Shown piece after piece: positions 43,855-54,387 of a stretch of 64,000 bases of DNA. The notes below the pieces were generated by a model, which searched no databases, had not been told where the DNA came from, and saw nothing but the letters and a program-made list of their open reading frames with translations. Both the position numbers and the translations under genes were made by a program. Numbering within the stretch: position 1 is the first letter of the stretch; each line of letters starts with the position of its first letter. The stretch lies in assembly GCF_027622875.1 (NCBI RefSeq), contig NZ_JAPZVP010000020.1, forward strand, positions 1-64,000, in the 5' to 3' direction. This DNA comes from Glycomyces luteolus (lineage in GTDB: Bacteria; Actinomycetota; Actinomycetes; Mycobacteriales; Micromonosporaceae).

Positions 43855-45999
43855 ATGCACGCCATCGACGACGCAGCGCTCCGCCTTCCCGGCGCGGCCT
43901 GGCGGATCACCTCCAGCGAGGTGGCGGCGCTGGCCCGGGTCAAACGCCCCGTCGTCACCAACTGGGCCCGCCGACACCCCGATTTCCCCGCGCCGATCGT
44001 CTACGAGAACGGCCGCCCGCTCTTCGACGGATACGAGGTGACCGACTGGCTCCTCGACACCGGGCGAGGGAACGCCGGCCAGGACGACCTGCGCGCCGAG
44101 CTCACGCTCCACTCCCTCAACGCTTGGCGGGACACGATGCCCGCCGCAGCATTGGTCGCCGCCCTCTCTGCCCTCATCTGCCTCCGCCAGCAGCTCGACC
44201 GGCCGGCCGCCGAGGGGACATGGCAGGACGCGCTCGACCGCGCCGCCCACCTCGACACCGATGACGCGTTCCTGCTCACCGAACTCCGAGCCGTCCCTCC
44301 GGAACTCGGCCCCGCCCTTGCGGCCCTTGCCGACGACCTCACCGACGCGGCCTACAACCCGGCCGAAGCGTTCGAATGGGTCATGGACGCCCGCCGCCGC
44401 CTCGGCGCACACGACCTCGCCGCAGACTCGCCTGCACCCGCGCTCGCCAAAGCCCTTGCCCGCATCGCCGGTGTCGCGACGCTCGAAGCAGGAGGCGTCG
44501 TCGCCGTCCCGCACGTGCGCGCCGGCGATCTTCTTGCCGCACTGCACGACGAGGCCGCCCCGGAGAGCGGCCACACCTTCCTCGCCGCCGACGCTGATGC
44601 GGGCCTCGCGCGGCTCACCCGCCGCCGCATGCTCGTGCGCGGGGTCTACGAATTCCAGCTCGACGTTGCCGACGGACCGGACCGCAGCGGGATGGACCTG
44701 GCCGTGGACGACTTCGGGGACCCGGAACTGCTCCTGTGCGCCCTGCCGTACGAGTTCGCCGAGACCCGCGACCCGCGCACCGCACTGGAACGGGTCCAGG
44801 CCTGCACCGACCTCCTCGCTAACGGCAGCTCGGCCGTCATCCTCGGCCCTGCCGACGCACTCATCGACTCCCTCCCGCAGCGCGGCGCCGCTGACCTCCT
44901 GCGCCGCTCGTTCCTCACCGAGGGCCTGCTCAAAGCGGCAGTGAGCCTTCCCGAAGGCGCCCTTCCCTACCGGCCCGGCTACCGCACCGCGATCTGGGTG
45001 CTCTCCCGCACCCCCCGCGACGAACGGCGAGGCAGGGTCCTGCTCACCGACCTGTCCGCACAGCCGCTCACCGCATCCGTGCTCGACGACCTCGCCGAGG
45101 ACATCGCCATCTGGCGCGGCGCGGGCTGGACCACCGATCCCCGCCACGAACCGCGGCACGGCGCCGTCCTGCACGCCACCGTCCTCGCCGAGCGCCCCGG
45201 TGCAGCGTTCACGCCGCGGCACCTCTCAGACGCCGACCGCTACTCCCGCACGGTGACCGAACGCCCCGCCCGCATCAGCGAACTCGAAGTCCGCCTCGAG
45301 ACGCTGACAGAGCAGGCCCGGCACGACGGCGACAACCGCAGCCTGCGAACCCACGCCACGCTCCGCCCGGAGGACAAGCCCGCCCGCCGAACCACGGTGG
45401 GCCACCTGCTCAAGTCCCGACGCCTGCGCAAGCTCCCCGGACACCGCATCGCCGCCGCACACCTCAGCAGCAAGGGCCACTATCCCGTGCTCGGCCCCGA
45501 CGAGGTCATCGGCGCCGCCCCGATCGGAGCCCGCCGCATCGACCGCGAGATCCTGTTCACCGCGTACGAACACGCCGTCTTCACCGAACCAGGAGACATC
45601 GTCGTCACCGCCAATCCCCGCTTCGGCGCGATCGTCGACGAGGAAGGACTGTCGGTCGTGGTCTACCCGGCCCGGGTCCTGCGGGTCCGCCCAGAGGCGG
45701 TCCGGCCGGTGCAGCCGCGGGTGCTCGCCGCCTTGCTGAGAGCTGCGGCCGCCGAGCATCCGCGCGCGGCCGGCGCGATCCGTGCACCACGTCGCATCGA
45801 AGACTTCGCCATACTCGAACTCGAACCTGAAGAAGCCCAGCGATACGAGGACCTGCTCACCCAGATCGCGCGCCGCAGCGCCGCACTCCGCGAACAGACC
45901 ACCATCCTGGAAGACCTGACCCGTCTCACCGCCGCCGGTCTCCAGGACGGCACACTCGCCATCGCCCCCGACCCGACTTCACCGCACCGCCGAACCTGA
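43855..45999 (+). CDS. HTH / degenerate N6-methylase / TRD-like protein of a type I R-M operon
   Basis: 714 aa from an ATG with AAGGAG 8 bp upstream. Residues ~15-60 form a MerR-like HTH ([20 protein letters not shown], then GYEVTDWLL). The middle resembles the HsdM methylase fold, but the motif I region reads [15 protein letters not shown] (about 216-230) and the expected NPPY is CALPYE (295-300), so SAM and base-flipping residues are lost. The last ~200 residues look like an HsdS half: a TRD-like part ([18 protein letters not shown]) and a coiled helix ending [12 protein letters not shown]. The hsdM start is 17 bp after its stop. Confidence 0.72.
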   Translation: MHAIDDAALRLPGAAWRITSSEVAALARVKRPVVTNWARRHPDFPAPIVYENGRPLFDGYEVTDWLLDTGRGNAGQDDLRAELTLHSLNAWRDTMPAAALVAALSALICLRQQLDRPAAEGTWQDALDRAAHLDTDDAFLLTELRAVPPELGPALAALADDLTDAAYNPAEAFEWVMDARRRLGAHDLAADSPAPALAKALARIAGVATLEAGGVVAVPHVRAGDLLAALHDEAAPESGHTFLAADADAGLARLTRRRMLVRGVYEFQLDVADGPDRSGMDLAVDDFGDPELLLCALPYEFAETRDPRTALERVQACTDLLANGSSAVILGPADALIDSLPQRGAADLLRRSFLTEGLLKAAVSLPEGALPYRPGYRTAIWVLSRTPRDERRGRVLLTDLSAQPLTASVLDDLAEDIAIWRGAGWTTDPRHEPRHGAVLHATVLAERPGAAFTPRHLSDADRYSRTVTERPARISELEVRLETLTEQARHDGDNRSLRTHATLRPEDKPARRTTVGHLLKSRRLRKLPGHRIAAAHLSSKGHYPVLGPDEVIGAAPIGARRIDREILFTAYEHAVFTEPGDIVVTANPRFGAIVDEEGLSVVVYPARVLRVRPEAVRPVQPRVLAALLRAAAAEHPRAAGAIRAPRRIEDFAILELEPEEAQRYEDLLTQIARRSAALREQTTILEDLTRLTAAGLQDGTLAIAPDPTSPHRRT

Positions 46000-46016
46000 A
46001 GGAGCACAACGAGACC

Positions 46017-47654
46017 ATGCCCCCCCGCAAGAAGCAACCCTCAGACGATCAAGCTGCCCTGTTCTCCGTCTCCTCGGCCAAGGAGATCCAGGCGATCCTC
46101 TGGAAGGCCGCCGACAAGCTCCGCGGCTCGATGGACGCCGCCCAGTACAAGGAGTTCGTGCTGGGGCTGATCTTCCTCAAGTACGTCTCGGACGCGTTCA
46201 CCGAACGCCGCGAGCAGCTTGCAAAGGAACTCGCCGAAGAAGGCATCACCGAGGACAGGTTGGCCGAGTTCCTGGAGGACCAGGACGAGTACACCGGACA
46301 CCACGTGTTCTGGGTTCCCGAGACTGCGCGCTGGACCTGGATTGCCGCGAACGCCAAGAGCGGCAACGTCGGCGAGACTCTTGACAAGGCCATGGACGAG
46401 ATCATGAAGGCCAACCCGTCGCTGACGGGCGTGCTCCCGAAGATCTTCAACAAGGACAACGTCGACCAGAAACGACTGGCCGAGTTGGTCGACCTCATCA
46501 CCGACGCACGCTTCAGCGGCAATGAGGACAAGCCCGCACAGGACATCCTCGGTGAGGTGTACGAGTACTTCCTCGGCAACTTCGCACGCGCCGAGGGAAA
46601 ACGCGGCGGCGAGTTCTATACGCCGAGCAGCGTGGTCCGGCTGATTGTGGAGGTGTTGGAGCCTTACGAGGGACGGGTTTACGACCCGGCGTGTGGGTCG
46701 GGCGGCATGTTCGTTCAGGCCGCAAAGTTCATTGAGGCGCATCGGGGTCGCGGCCACAAGGCCGATATCTCGGTGTACGGCCAGGAACTCAACGAACGCA
46801 CCTGGCGCCTCGCAAAGATGAACCTCGCCATCCACGGCATTGACGGCAACCTCGCGCCGCGCTGGGGCGACACCTTCGCCGACGACAAGCACCCCGACCT
46901 CAAGGCCGACTACGTCATGGCCAATCCCCCCTTCAACATCAAGGACTGGGCGCGGAGCGAAGGCGACCCGCGGTGGAAGTACGGCGTTCCTCCGAAGGGC
47001 AACGCCAACTACGCGTGGTTGCAGCACATGATCAGCAAGTTGGGAGAGCGCGGCACGGCTGGCGTGGTCTTGGCGAATGGCTCGATGAGCAGCCAACAGG
47101 GCGGCGAGGGCGAAATTCGGCAGGCGCTGGTGGACGCGGACCTGGTGGCTTGCATGGTGGCTATGCCCTCCCAGCTGTTCCGCACGACGCAGATTCCGGC
47201 CTGTCTTTGGTTCTTGGCCAAGGACAAGGGACCGGGCGGCGTTAAAGGGCAGAAGACCCCGGCGACCGACCGCAGAGGCCAGATCCTCTTCATCGACGCC
47301 CGCGACATGGGCGAAATGGCCGACAGGACCGAACGCATCCTCACCGACGCTGACCTGGCCAAGATCGCGGGGACGTATCACGCCTGGCGCGGCACGGACA
47401 GCGCCAACGCAGCCGGAGACACTTACGCAGATGTACCGGGATTCTGCGCCAGCGCCGACCTGAAGACCGTGCAAGAACACGGATACGTGCTCTCTCCAGG
47501 TCGCTATGTTGGAGCGGCTGAAGTGGAGGAAGAGGACGCCGAAGCAGTCGCCGAAAAGATCAAGAGGCTCACAGGAGAGCTGTATGAACTCTTCGACAGA
47601 TCCGACGAACTGACGAAGACGGTCCGCGAACAGATGGGAAGGATCGATGTTTGA
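46017..47654 (+). CDS. hsdM: Type I restriction-modification methyltransferase subunit
   Basis: 545 aa. Methylates adenine within the site chosen by HsdS and forms the M2S core. The N-terminal helical domain carries [12 protein letters not shown]. The SAM-binding motif I is [10 protein letters not shown] (Asp223) and the catalytic motif IV is NPPF (Asn303), both intact. The C-terminal helices that contact HsdS are present. The ATG at 46017 follows GAAGGAGCACAACGAGACC. It overlaps hsdS by 8 bp. Intact catalytic residues contrast with the degenerate relative upstream. Confidence 0.97.
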   Translation: MPPRKKQPSDDQAALFSVSSAKEIQAILWKAADKLRGSMDAAQYKEFVLGLIFLKYVSDAFTERREQLAKELAEEGITEDRLAEFLEDQDEYTGHHVFWVPETARWTWIAANAKSGNVGETLDKAMDEIMKANPSLTGVLPKIFNKDNVDQKRLAELVDLITDARFSGNEDKPAQDILGEVYEYFLGNFARAEGKRGGEFYTPSSVVRLIVEVLEPYEGRVYDPACGSGGMFVQAAKFIEAHRGRGHKADISVYGQELNERTWRLAKMNLAIHGIDGNLAPRWGDTFADDKHPDLKADYVMANPPFNIKDWARSEGDPRWKYGVPPKGNANYAWLQHMISKLGERGTAGVVLANGSMSSQQGGEGEIRQALVDADLVACMVAMPSQLFRTTQIPACLWFLAKDKGPGGVKGQKTPATDRRGQILFIDARDMGEMADRTERILTDADLAKIAGTYHAWRGTDSANAAGDTYADVPGFCASADLKTVQEHGYVLSPGRYVGAAEVEEEDAEAVAEKIKRLTGELYELFDRSDELTKTVREQMGRIDV

Positions 47655-48864
47655 CTGGCAGAAGGTTAGTATCGAAGCTCTCGCCGCACCGGGAAAAAAT
47701 TCTCTGGCAACGGGACCATTCGGTTCTGCAATTGGATCTCGATTCTTTCGCGAAAAGGGTGTACCTGTTATTCGCGGAAGCAATTTGAGTCTTGATGTGG
47801 GTAAGCGACTAGTCGACTCGGATGTAGTATTCGTTGATGAATCCAAGGCTGAGGAATTCTCGCGCAGTGTCGCTCGTCGAGGGGATCTAATATTCACATG
47901 CTGGGGGACAATCGGGCAGATCGGCTTGGTGGATGAACGGTCTAGATTCGATCGCTATATTGTATCGAACAAGCAAATGAAGCTTACTCCTAACTCTGAA
48001 ATGGTGGATTCACTTTTCCTGTACTACGCGCTGTCCTCTCCCGGTGCTGTCGCGCAGGTTCAAGGTGCTTCGATTGGCAGTTCCGTGCCAGGATTCAATC
48101 TCACTCAGCTTCGAAAAGTAGAGGTGCCCTTGCCTCCGCTTGTGCAGCAGCAATCGATTTCGTCCCTGCTCGGGGCTCTGGACGACAAGATCGCCGTCAA
48201 CGAGCGCATCGTTTCTACGGCTGACAAGCTGGCGCTGATGCTCGCGTCACTTGAGCAATGGGACGCTCGTGTGCCGCTTTCTGAAATCTGCGATCTCAAT
48301 AAAATCCAGCAGGCTCCACAGGAAATGTCGGACGAGTTCGTAGATCACTACAGTCTCCCGGCATACGACGATAGAAAAATGCCGGAACGGTGCTCGCCTC
48401 AATCAATTAGGAGTGGAAAGTTTGTAGTCGATTCGCCAGCGGTTCTTCTGTCGAAGTTGAATCCGGAAATTCGTCGTGTTTGGGATGTCGATCCTGAGAC
48501 TGAAGTTCCGGCGCTAGCTTCCACTGAGTTCCTGGTCCTGATACCTCATGACGAAGTCTCAACTCATGACCTCTGGTCGGTGGTGGCGCAGGAATCGTTC
48601 TTGAGGGACCTAGCAGCGAAGGTGACTGGGACCTCGAAGAGCCATCAGCGCGTGCGTCCGGCGGAAGTCATGGCGGCTAAAGTCGTCGATCCTCGACAAT
48701 TTGGAGACGTTGGAAGGCAGATTCGTGGTCTTGCGAAGTCGATTCTAGCCGCGCGCAGGGAGTCGATGGCCTTGAGGGAGTTGCGTGATGCTTTGCTACC
48801 GCAGCTCATGTCCGGTCGCCTTCGGGTTAAGGATGCTGAAAAACTTGTAGAGGATGTGACATGA
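47647..48864 (+). CDS. hsdS: Type I restriction-modification specificity subunit
   Basis: 405 aa. Two target-recognition domains are separated by conserved helical regions ([21 protein letters not shown] after TRD1; [20 protein letters not shown] at the end). TRD1 shows the usual [12 protein letters not shown] and [15 protein letters not shown]2, from about residue 205, is shorter and less typical. Base composition is clearly lower in GC and richer in A/T-ending codons than hsdM and hsdR, the mark of a specificity gene exchanged by transfer. It overlaps hsdM by 8 bp and hsdR by 4 bp. Confidence 0.94.
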   Translation: MFDWQKVSIEALAAPGKNSLATGPFGSAIGSRFFREKGVPVIRGSNLSLDVGKRLVDSDVVFVDESKAEEFSRSVARRGDLIFTCWGTIGQIGLVDERSRFDRYIVSNKQMKLTPNSEMVDSLFLYYALSSPGAVAQVQGASIGSSVPGFNLTQLRKVEVPLPPLVQQQSISSLLGALDDKIAVNERIVSTADKLALMLASLEQWDARVPLSEICDLNKIQQAPQEMSDEFVDHYSLPAYDDRKMPERCSPQSIRSGKFVVDSPAVLLSKLNPEIRRVWDVDPETEVPALASTEFLVLIPHDEVSTHDLWSVVAQESFLRDLAAKVTGTSKSHQRVRPAEVMAAKVVDPRQFGDVGRQIRGLAKSILAARRESMALRELRDALLPQLMSGRLRVKDAEKLVEDVT

Positions 48865-51800
48865 CCACCCCTTCCGACATCCCCACCTCCGACGAAGACT
48901 CTGAGTTCCGGATCTATGAGCTTGATTGGGAGGATCTTGCTCTCGAGGAGCTTGGCGACCTGGCTTGGCTCCCCGGCGTCGGGACCGAGTTTGCTCCTGG
49001 CTCAGGGTATCGCAAGACCTGGGATGACCTCATCCTTTACTCAGACCTCGCCGAAGCCATCGAGCGGCTGAATCCCCAGCTCCCGCCCGAGGCTGTCCGA
49101 GAAGCCGTCGCCACCGCCTCGACCCCAGCCTCCCAGGACTCCTACGAGGAGAACCGGGCCGCTCACGAATTCCTCACTTCCGGGGTCCACTCGGTCACCC
49201 ACACCGATTCCCTCGGGGCTGAACACACCCCCACCATCCGGCTCATCGACCTCGACGACTCCGACGCCAACACCTATCGCGCCGTTCGCCAAGTGACCGT
49301 CATCCGCGGCGAGACCAACCGCCGCTTCGACCTCGTCCTCTATGTCAACGGCCTGCCCCTCGCGGTCATCGAAATCAAGCGCGCCGGCGATCCCGGCGCG
49401 ACCCTCGCCGCCGCGCACACCCAGATCCAGCACTACGCATCCGAGTTCCCTACCGCCTTCCGCTACAACGCGATCGTGCTCCTTTCCGACGGGATCACCG
49501 CCAAGTACGGCACCCCGTTCACCCCCTACGAGCACTTTGCGCCCTGGAATGTGGACGACTTCGGTGCCCGCCAAGAGGCCATCGATTCCCTCACCGTCGA
49601 CAAGGAAGGTCGGATCTCGACGGGCCAGGACCTCGCCCTCCACGGGCTGTTCAACCAGCCGCGCTTTCTCTCCCTAGTCAAGTCCTTCATCAACTTCGTG
49701 CCCTCGAAGCGCACGAAGCGGATCGCGAAACCGCACCAGTACTTCGCGGTCACCCGCGCCGCCGACGCCGTACGCCGAGCCGCCGCCAGTGACGGCAAAG
49801 CCGGGGTCGTCTGGCACACCCAAGGCTCAGGCAAGTCCGAGGAAATGGTGCTGACGACGAACCTCGTCATGCGCGACCTCGCCCTGCACAACCCCACCGT
49901 CGTCGTCATCACCGACCGCACCGACCTTGACGACCAGCTCGTCGAGACCTTCGCCGAGTCGATGATCCTTCCCGGCACGCCGAAGCAGATCAACTCCCGC
50001 GCCGAGCTACGCGAGGAACTCGCCGCCCGGCGCACCGGCGGAATCCTGTTCACGACGCTCCAGAAGTTCGGGCGCACTCGCGAGGAGAAGGAGTCCGGGA
50101 CCGACCATCCCCTCCTCTCCGAGCGGCGCAACATCATCGTCGTGGTCGACGAAGCGCACCGCAGCCACTACGACCACCTCGACGGCTACGCCCGCCACCT
50201 GCGCGACGCGCTCCCGCACGCCACGCTCCTCGCCTTCACCGGCACGCCGATCACGTTCGCCGACCGCAACACCCGCGAGGTCTTCGGCGATTACATCGAC
50301 ATCTACGACCTCAAACGGGCCGCCGACGACGGCGCCACCGTGAAGGTCTACCACGAAAGCCGCATCGTCGAGCTCGTCCTTGAAGCAGGCATCGACCCCG
50401 CCACCATCGACGCCGAGGCCGACCGGATCACCGATGGCCTGGACGACACCGAGCGCAGCCGCGTCGAGCAGGCCGTGGCCACCATGAACGCGATGTACGG
50501 CGCGCCCGCCCGCATCCGCGACCTGACCAGCGATCTGGTCGACCACTGGGAGCAACGGCGCGAAGTGATGCTGCCGTTCGTCGCCGACGAGGACGACGCA
50601 CCGGACGGAGCTCCCGGCAAGGCCATGATCGTGTGTGCCACCCGCGAGATCTGCGTCCGCGTCTACAACGCACTGCGCGAACTGCGGCCCGAGTGGCACG
50701 ACGACGACCCTCTCAAGGGCGCTATGAAGATCGTGTTCTCCACCGACTCCCGCAAGGACCCCGAGCACTTCAAGCCCCACACCTTGCGCGACTCGGTGCG
50801 CAAGAAGGTCATCAACCGCGCCAAGGCCCCCGACGACGAACTCCAGCTCCTCATCGTCAACAACATGCTGCTCACCGGGTTCGACGCGCCGCCGATCCAC
50901 ACCATGTACCTGGACCGCCCTATGCAGGGCGCCGGTCTCATGCAGGCTCTCGCCCGCGTCAACCGCCGTCACCGCCGCAAAGCGGACGGCCTGCTGGTCG
51001 GCTACGCGCCGCTCACCGAGAACCTTCAGAAGGCCATCCTCGAATACTCCGAGGCCGACCGGGGCGACCGCACCCTCGGCCAGGACATCGACCGCGCCCT
51101 CGATGAGCTCCGCAACGAATACGACATCCTCGACGGGATGCTGCACGGCTGGAACTGGCGCGAACGCCTCGCCTCTCCACGCCCTCGCGCGTACCTCGAA
51201 GCGGCCTACACGACCGCCAACTACCTGCTCGACCCCGCGACCCCCGGCAACAATCCCGACGAGCTCGACGAGCCCGGCCAGACCCTCACTCGCCGCTTCC
51301 GCGAGCACGGCTACCGGCTGGAGCGGTTCTTCGCCCTCGCCGGGTCCTCCGCCGACATCGGCTCCCGCTTCGGCGACCAGCCGCATTGGAAGCGCGACAT
51401 CCAGTTCCTCGTCGAGGTCCGCACCTACATGGCGAAGCTCGACTCGGCGAACCGCGAAGCGCGTGGGCTTCCCGTCGCGCGTGATGTCGCCCGGTACCTG
51501 GAACACCTCACCTCCGCCGTCGTCGAGACCGGCGGCATCACCGATCTGTTCTCCGAAGCGGGCCTTGAGAAGGCCGACCTCACGCACCTCAACGACGCCC
51601 TCGTCCACCGCCTCGCCAACAGCCAGACCCCGCACCTCGCCGCCGAGGCCCTGCGTCGGCTCGTCGAGCAGAAGATGCGGGAGCAGACCCGGCACAACAT
51701 CGTGCGCCAGACCGCGTTCTCCGAACGCCTCCAAGACCTCATGGCCAAGTACATGCGCCAGCAGCTCACCAGCGCCGAGATCATCGCCGGCCTGGTCGAG

Positions 51801-52151
51801 ATGGCGAAGCAGATCGCCGAGGACGCCCGTCGCGGCGAGCAGTTCACCCCGCCGCTCAGCAATGACGAACTCGCCTTCTACGACGCCGTAGCCGATCTCG
51901 GCAGCGCCCGAGAACTCATGGGCGACGAAGTCCTCTCCGGCATCGCCCGCGACCTGGTCGTCCAGGTCCGCAAGAACCTCAAGCCGGACTGGATCTCCCG
52001 CGAACCGATCCGCGCCAACCTCCGCTCGACCATCAAGCGCCTCCTCGCCCGACACGGCTACCCGCCCGAACAATCCGAGGACGCGATCAAGCTGGTGCTG
52101 CGCCAGATGGAGCACTTCGCCAACGAATGGTCCACCGACCCCACGTCTTGA
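48861..52151 (+). CDS. hsdR: Type I restriction endonuclease subunit
   Basis: 1096 aa, the DNA-translocating and cleaving subunit. The N-terminal nuclease core is intact: Asp157 in RRFDLVLY, then Glu171 and Lys173 in AVIEIKRAG. The superfamily 2 motor has Walker A in TQGSGKSEE (Lys325), DEAH-box Asp430 in VVDEAHRSHYD and motif III LLAFTGTPI; the QxxGRxxR-equivalent is MQALARVNRRHRR. The C-terminal helical domain binds the M2S core. The ATG overlaps the hsdS stop (ATGA). Confidence 0.97.
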   Translation: MTTPSDIPTSDEDSEFRIYELDWEDLALEELGDLAWLPGVGTEFAPGSGYRKTWDDLILYSDLAEAIERLNPQLPPEAVREAVATASTPASQDSYEENRAAHEFLTSGVHSVTHTDSLGAEHTPTIRLIDLDDSDANTYRAVRQVTVIRGETNRRFDLVLYVNGLPLAVIEIKRAGDPGATLAAAHTQIQHYASEFPTAFRYNAIVLLSDGITAKYGTPFTPYEHFAPWNVDDFGARQEAIDSLTVDKEGRISTGQDLALHGLFNQPRFLSLVKSFINFVPSKRTKRIAKPHQYFAVTRAADAVRRAAASDGKAGVVWHTQGSGKSEEMVLTTNLVMRDLALHNPTVVVITDRTDLDDQLVETFAESMILPGTPKQINSRAELREELAARRTGGILFTTLQKFGRTREEKESGTDHPLLSERRNIIVVVDEAHRSHYDHLDGYARHLRDALPHATLLAFTGTPITFADRNTREVFGDYIDIYDLKRAADDGATVKVYHESRIVELVLEAGIDPATIDAEADRITDGLDDTERSRVEQAVATMNAMYGAPARIRDLTSDLVDHWEQRREVMLPFVADEDDAPDGAPGKAMIVCATREICVRVYNALRELRPEWHDDDPLKGAMKIVFSTDSRKDPEHFKPHTLRDSVRKKVINRAKAPDDELQLLIVNNMLLTGFDAPPIHTMYLDRPMQGAGLMQALARVNRRHRRKADGLLVGYAPLTENLQKAILEYSEADRGDRTLGQDIDRALDELRNEYDILDGMLHGWNWRERLASPRPRAYLEAAYTTANYLLDPATPGNNPDELDEPGQTLTRRFREHGYRLERFFALAGSSADIGSRFGDQPHWKRDIQFLVEVRTYMAKLDSANREARGLPVARDVARYLEHLTSAVVETGGITDLFSEAGLEKADLTHLNDALVHRLANSQTPHLAAEALRRLVEQKMREQTRHNIVRQTAFSERLQDLMAKYMRQQLTSAEIIAGLVEMAKQIAEDARRGEQFTPPLSNDELAFYDAVADLGSARELMGDEVLSGIARDLVVQVRKNLKPDWISREPIRANLRSTIKRLLARHGYPPEQSEDAIKLVLRQMEHFANEWSTDPTS

Positions 52152-52270
52152 GGAACGGCCTCCCTCGCGAGTTCCCCGCAAAAGCATTGCCCCGCATACA
52201 ATGTCGATGATTTGCCCGATTCGAACGTCGCGCCCCTGGGCGCTGTACCCCACCGAGAACGGACATCCTC

Positions 52271-52939
52271 ATGAACACTCCGAACGAACCCGACCTGGCC
52301 GAGCGTCTTGATGATGCGATCGCACTGGCTGAAGATGACGTCAAGAGGGCGCTCGAAGCAGCGACCGAATCCTACGGCTGGACGATCAACGCCTTGACCC
52401 TTGGCGACTACCTGTCCGAACAAAAGCCCGCCATCGTAGGCGAGTGGATCAGCTGGGTCGAAGCACTCGCGACGATCGACTTCCACACACGCGCAATCGC
52501 CTGGGCTGAGCTGGTCGCCTTGCGAGATGGTGTCGGATCAGCGGACTCGAAAATCGTTGAAGCCCCGCTGTTGACGCTCGCGGAGCTCGAGAAGGAGTAC
52601 CCGTTCGAAGGGATCGACGAGATCACCGAGGAGGAACGCGACCCTGACGAAGTCCGCGGGGATCGGGTTGGCAGGTGCCACCACGTCCTTGAGAATCAGC
52701 TGTCCTACCTTGAGGACCAGGGCGGCCATCTCAGATGGGCCGCCAGTGTCGGCAATACGGACCAAGTCGTGGAGGCGCTCGCAGCGATCGATCGAACCGC
52801 CTCGGCCATGGCGCGCGCATACGGTCTCTGGATGCGCCACCTTGAACCGATCTGGTCACCTCCCACTGGAGCGCCTGATGACATCGCTGCGGAGTACGGA
52901 GATTGGACCGCGTTCGCGGCGTTCATAAACGCGGAGTAG
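52271..52939 (+). CDS. Uncharacterised acidic helical protein after hsdR
   Basis: 222 aa, strongly acidic and mostly helical, with no recognised motif. It is rich in Trp/Leu/Ala heptad-like stretches (LAERLDDAIALAEDDVKRAL at the N-terminus; ASAMARAYGLWMRHLEP near the end). The gene lies 119 bp after hsdR on the same strand, so it may be cargo of the restriction locus or a separate unit. An acidic charge could suit a DNA mimic or regulator, but that is speculation. Confidence 0.6.
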   Translation: MNTPNEPDLAERLDDAIALAEDDVKRALEAATESYGWTINALTLGDYLSEQKPAIVGEWISWVEALATIDFHTRAIAWAELVALRDGVGSADSKIVEAPLLTLAELEKEYPFEGIDEITEEERDPDEVRGDRVGRCHHVLENQLSYLEDQGGHLRWAASVGNTDQVVEALAAIDRTASAMARAYGLWMRHLEPIWSPPTGAPDDIAAEYGDWTAFAAFINAE

Positions 52940-53194
52940 TTGCTGCTTCGGCCTTGGAGCCGAGCACTTCCCGCTCTATACCCGCGTTCGGCCGAGCGAT
53001 GACAAGGCTGCCCTGCGCCCGTGAGGAACAGCGGGCGCGATCGCTGCTGTTCGGCTCTGCCACAAGGGCTCGCGATCGGAGCGTGCTCGTCCGCAGGGGC
53101 GACACGAGCTCGCTCCTCAACGGCTTGCGAGTGTGATTCCGCCTACGGTGTTGGCGGAGAGGGAGCTCCGTCAGGCGTAGTACGACCGCCCGAA

Positions 53195-53212
53195 CTAGAC
53201 GCTTTCGTCTAG
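53195..53212. promoter_or_regulatory. Palindrome, candidate operator
   Basis: CTAGACGCTTTCGTCTAG: perfect 7-bp arms around CTTT, 163 bp upstream of the small-protein operon. Confidence 0.55.
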
Positions 53213-53306
53213 AAGGCGTGTCGTGCCTTGAAAACGTCGAAAGGACGTGGAACAGTTTCAGCACGCGTGTATCACGCGTCCCAGAGAACCAACTGAATAG
53301 AAACGC

Positions 53307-53352
53307 GGCGGGCCGCCGCACCTCCAACGCCAATCAGAGCCGGCGGCCCGCC
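53307..53352 (+). promoter_or_regulatory. Long-loop hairpin in the leader, possible attenuator
   Basis: Perfect 12-bp stem GGCGGGCCGCCG / CGGCGGCCCGCC with a 22-nt loop, ending 23 bp before the first start codon of the small-protein operon. Confidence 0.5.
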
Positions 53353-53375
53353 CCTTACCAGAGAGGAAACCTCCC

Positions 53376-53627
53376 GTGGTCCGCTCCAGCCTACGCTATG
53401 ACCCGGTCCCAGCCTCGGTCAAAATCGACCTCGAACTCCACAAGCCCTACCGCACCTGGTTCGGCCTCGGCCGCTTGCGCTGCGAGTGGTGCCACCACAA
53501 GTGGGGAGCCCACGGCTGCCCGAAACGCCGCAGCGCTGTGAAGCTCCTCGCCGCCCACATCAACTCCGACTCGCTGCGGGACGTCCTCACGACCCTCGTC
53601 GGGTTCTCCTGGGGCGGTGCAGTATGA
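53376..53627 (+). CDS. Small Cys/His protein, first of a three-gene operon
   Basis: 83 aa from a GTG with GAGGAA 7 bp upstream. The centre holds CEWCHHKWGAHGCP, a compact cysteine/histidine cluster that could bind zinc; the rest is basic. Its stop overlaps the next start (ATGA). Operons of very small unknown proteins like this are common on actinobacterial integrative elements; no integrase is seen nearby. Confidence 0.6.
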   Translation: MVRSSLRYDPVPASVKIDLELHKPYRTWFGLGRLRCEWCHHKWGAHGCPKRRSAVKLLAAHINSDSLRDVLTTLVGFSWGGAV

Positions 53628-53902
53628 ACCCCGAACGCATCGTCCTGGGCCGCTTCACCCTTGAGCACCGCCGCATCGAGGTCTACCAACTCGCCGGAGG
53701 CTCGACGTCCTCCGTCCGCCTGCGCCGCATCGCACCGGAACCCGCCGTTGACCTCGGCTATATCAACCGCATCGGCTCCCCGTTCGCGCGTCTCCACCTC
53801 TACCGCGCCGAATGGCCCACCGCGCTCCGCCGCGTCGCCAAGGAGAAAGCCACCGCGATCTGGCACCACGCCGCCCGCCACGAAGCGGAGGTCGAAGGAT
53901 GA
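53624..53902 (+). CDS. Small unknown protein, second of the operon
   Basis: 92 aa from the ATG overlapping the upstream stop. Mixed strands then a basic helix (RRVAKEKATAIWHHAARHE). No family recognised. Its own stop overlaps the third gene's ATG (ATGA), so all three are translationally coupled. Confidence 0.6.
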   Translation: MNPERIVLGRFTLEHRRIEVYQLAGGSTSSVRLRRIAPEPAVDLGYINRIGSPFARLHLYRAEWPTALRRVAKEKATAIWHHAARHEAEVEG

Positions 53903-54195
53903 CCCTGCGCTTCGCCGACGGCCTGCCCGTCCTCGGCTATCTCGAGCTCGACGACCGATCCCTGACCTTTGCCTGGAACTGGCACGAACCGGTGCTCCGC
54001 GTGACCTTCACCGAGGACGACCCGCCCCTCATCGGCCACGTCACCCACCTCGACTGCCTCCCGCGCCTCGCCGCCGCCCCCGACAACCTCGCCTGGCTGG
54101 GCCAAGGCGATCCGGCCCGCACCCGGGCGGTCCTGGATCACGCGATCGACCTGTGGCGCAGGAAAGAGCGCCTGTTCCGTGACTGCGAGGGCTGA
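53899..54195 (+). CDS. Small unknown protein, third of the operon
   Basis: 98 aa. The first half looks beta-rich (PVLGYLELDDRSLTFAWNW), the second helical (ARTRAVLDHAIDLWRRKERL). No family recognised. It ends the coupled set; the type ISP gene begins 192 bp further on and has its own ribosome site. Confidence 0.6.
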   Translation: MTLRFADGLPVLGYLELDDRSLTFAWNWHEPVLRVTFTEDDPPLIGHVTHLDCLPRLAAAPDNLAWLGQGDPARTRAVLDHAIDLWRRKERLFRDCEG

Positions 54196-54387
54196 TTCCC
54201 ATGCGGACTCGTACGACCGGCCCGCAGGCCGCTGCAGCGCGGGCTCGTCCACCGCCCCTTGGCAGTTCGGCCCGAATTTGAGGGTTGTAGACAGACGCGC
54301 AATACGCTAACGTCTCTCACGTAATGGAGGCGTTACGCAAAGTGGTGGGCAAGTCTGACGCCGTTCCTTCCCCTGGGAGGCAGCGCC

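Larger units (their letters stand above)
52940..53375 (+). other. Untranslated leader region of the small-protein operon
   Basis: No gene is supported here. It contains the palindrome at 53195 and a long-loop hairpin at 53307-53352, listed separately, and ends in the ribosome site GAGAGGAAAC of the next gene. Confidence 0.55.

Noticed and set aside
50007-52253. 748-residue minus-strand frame opposite hsdR
   Set aside because: Antisense shadow of an unambiguous HsdR.
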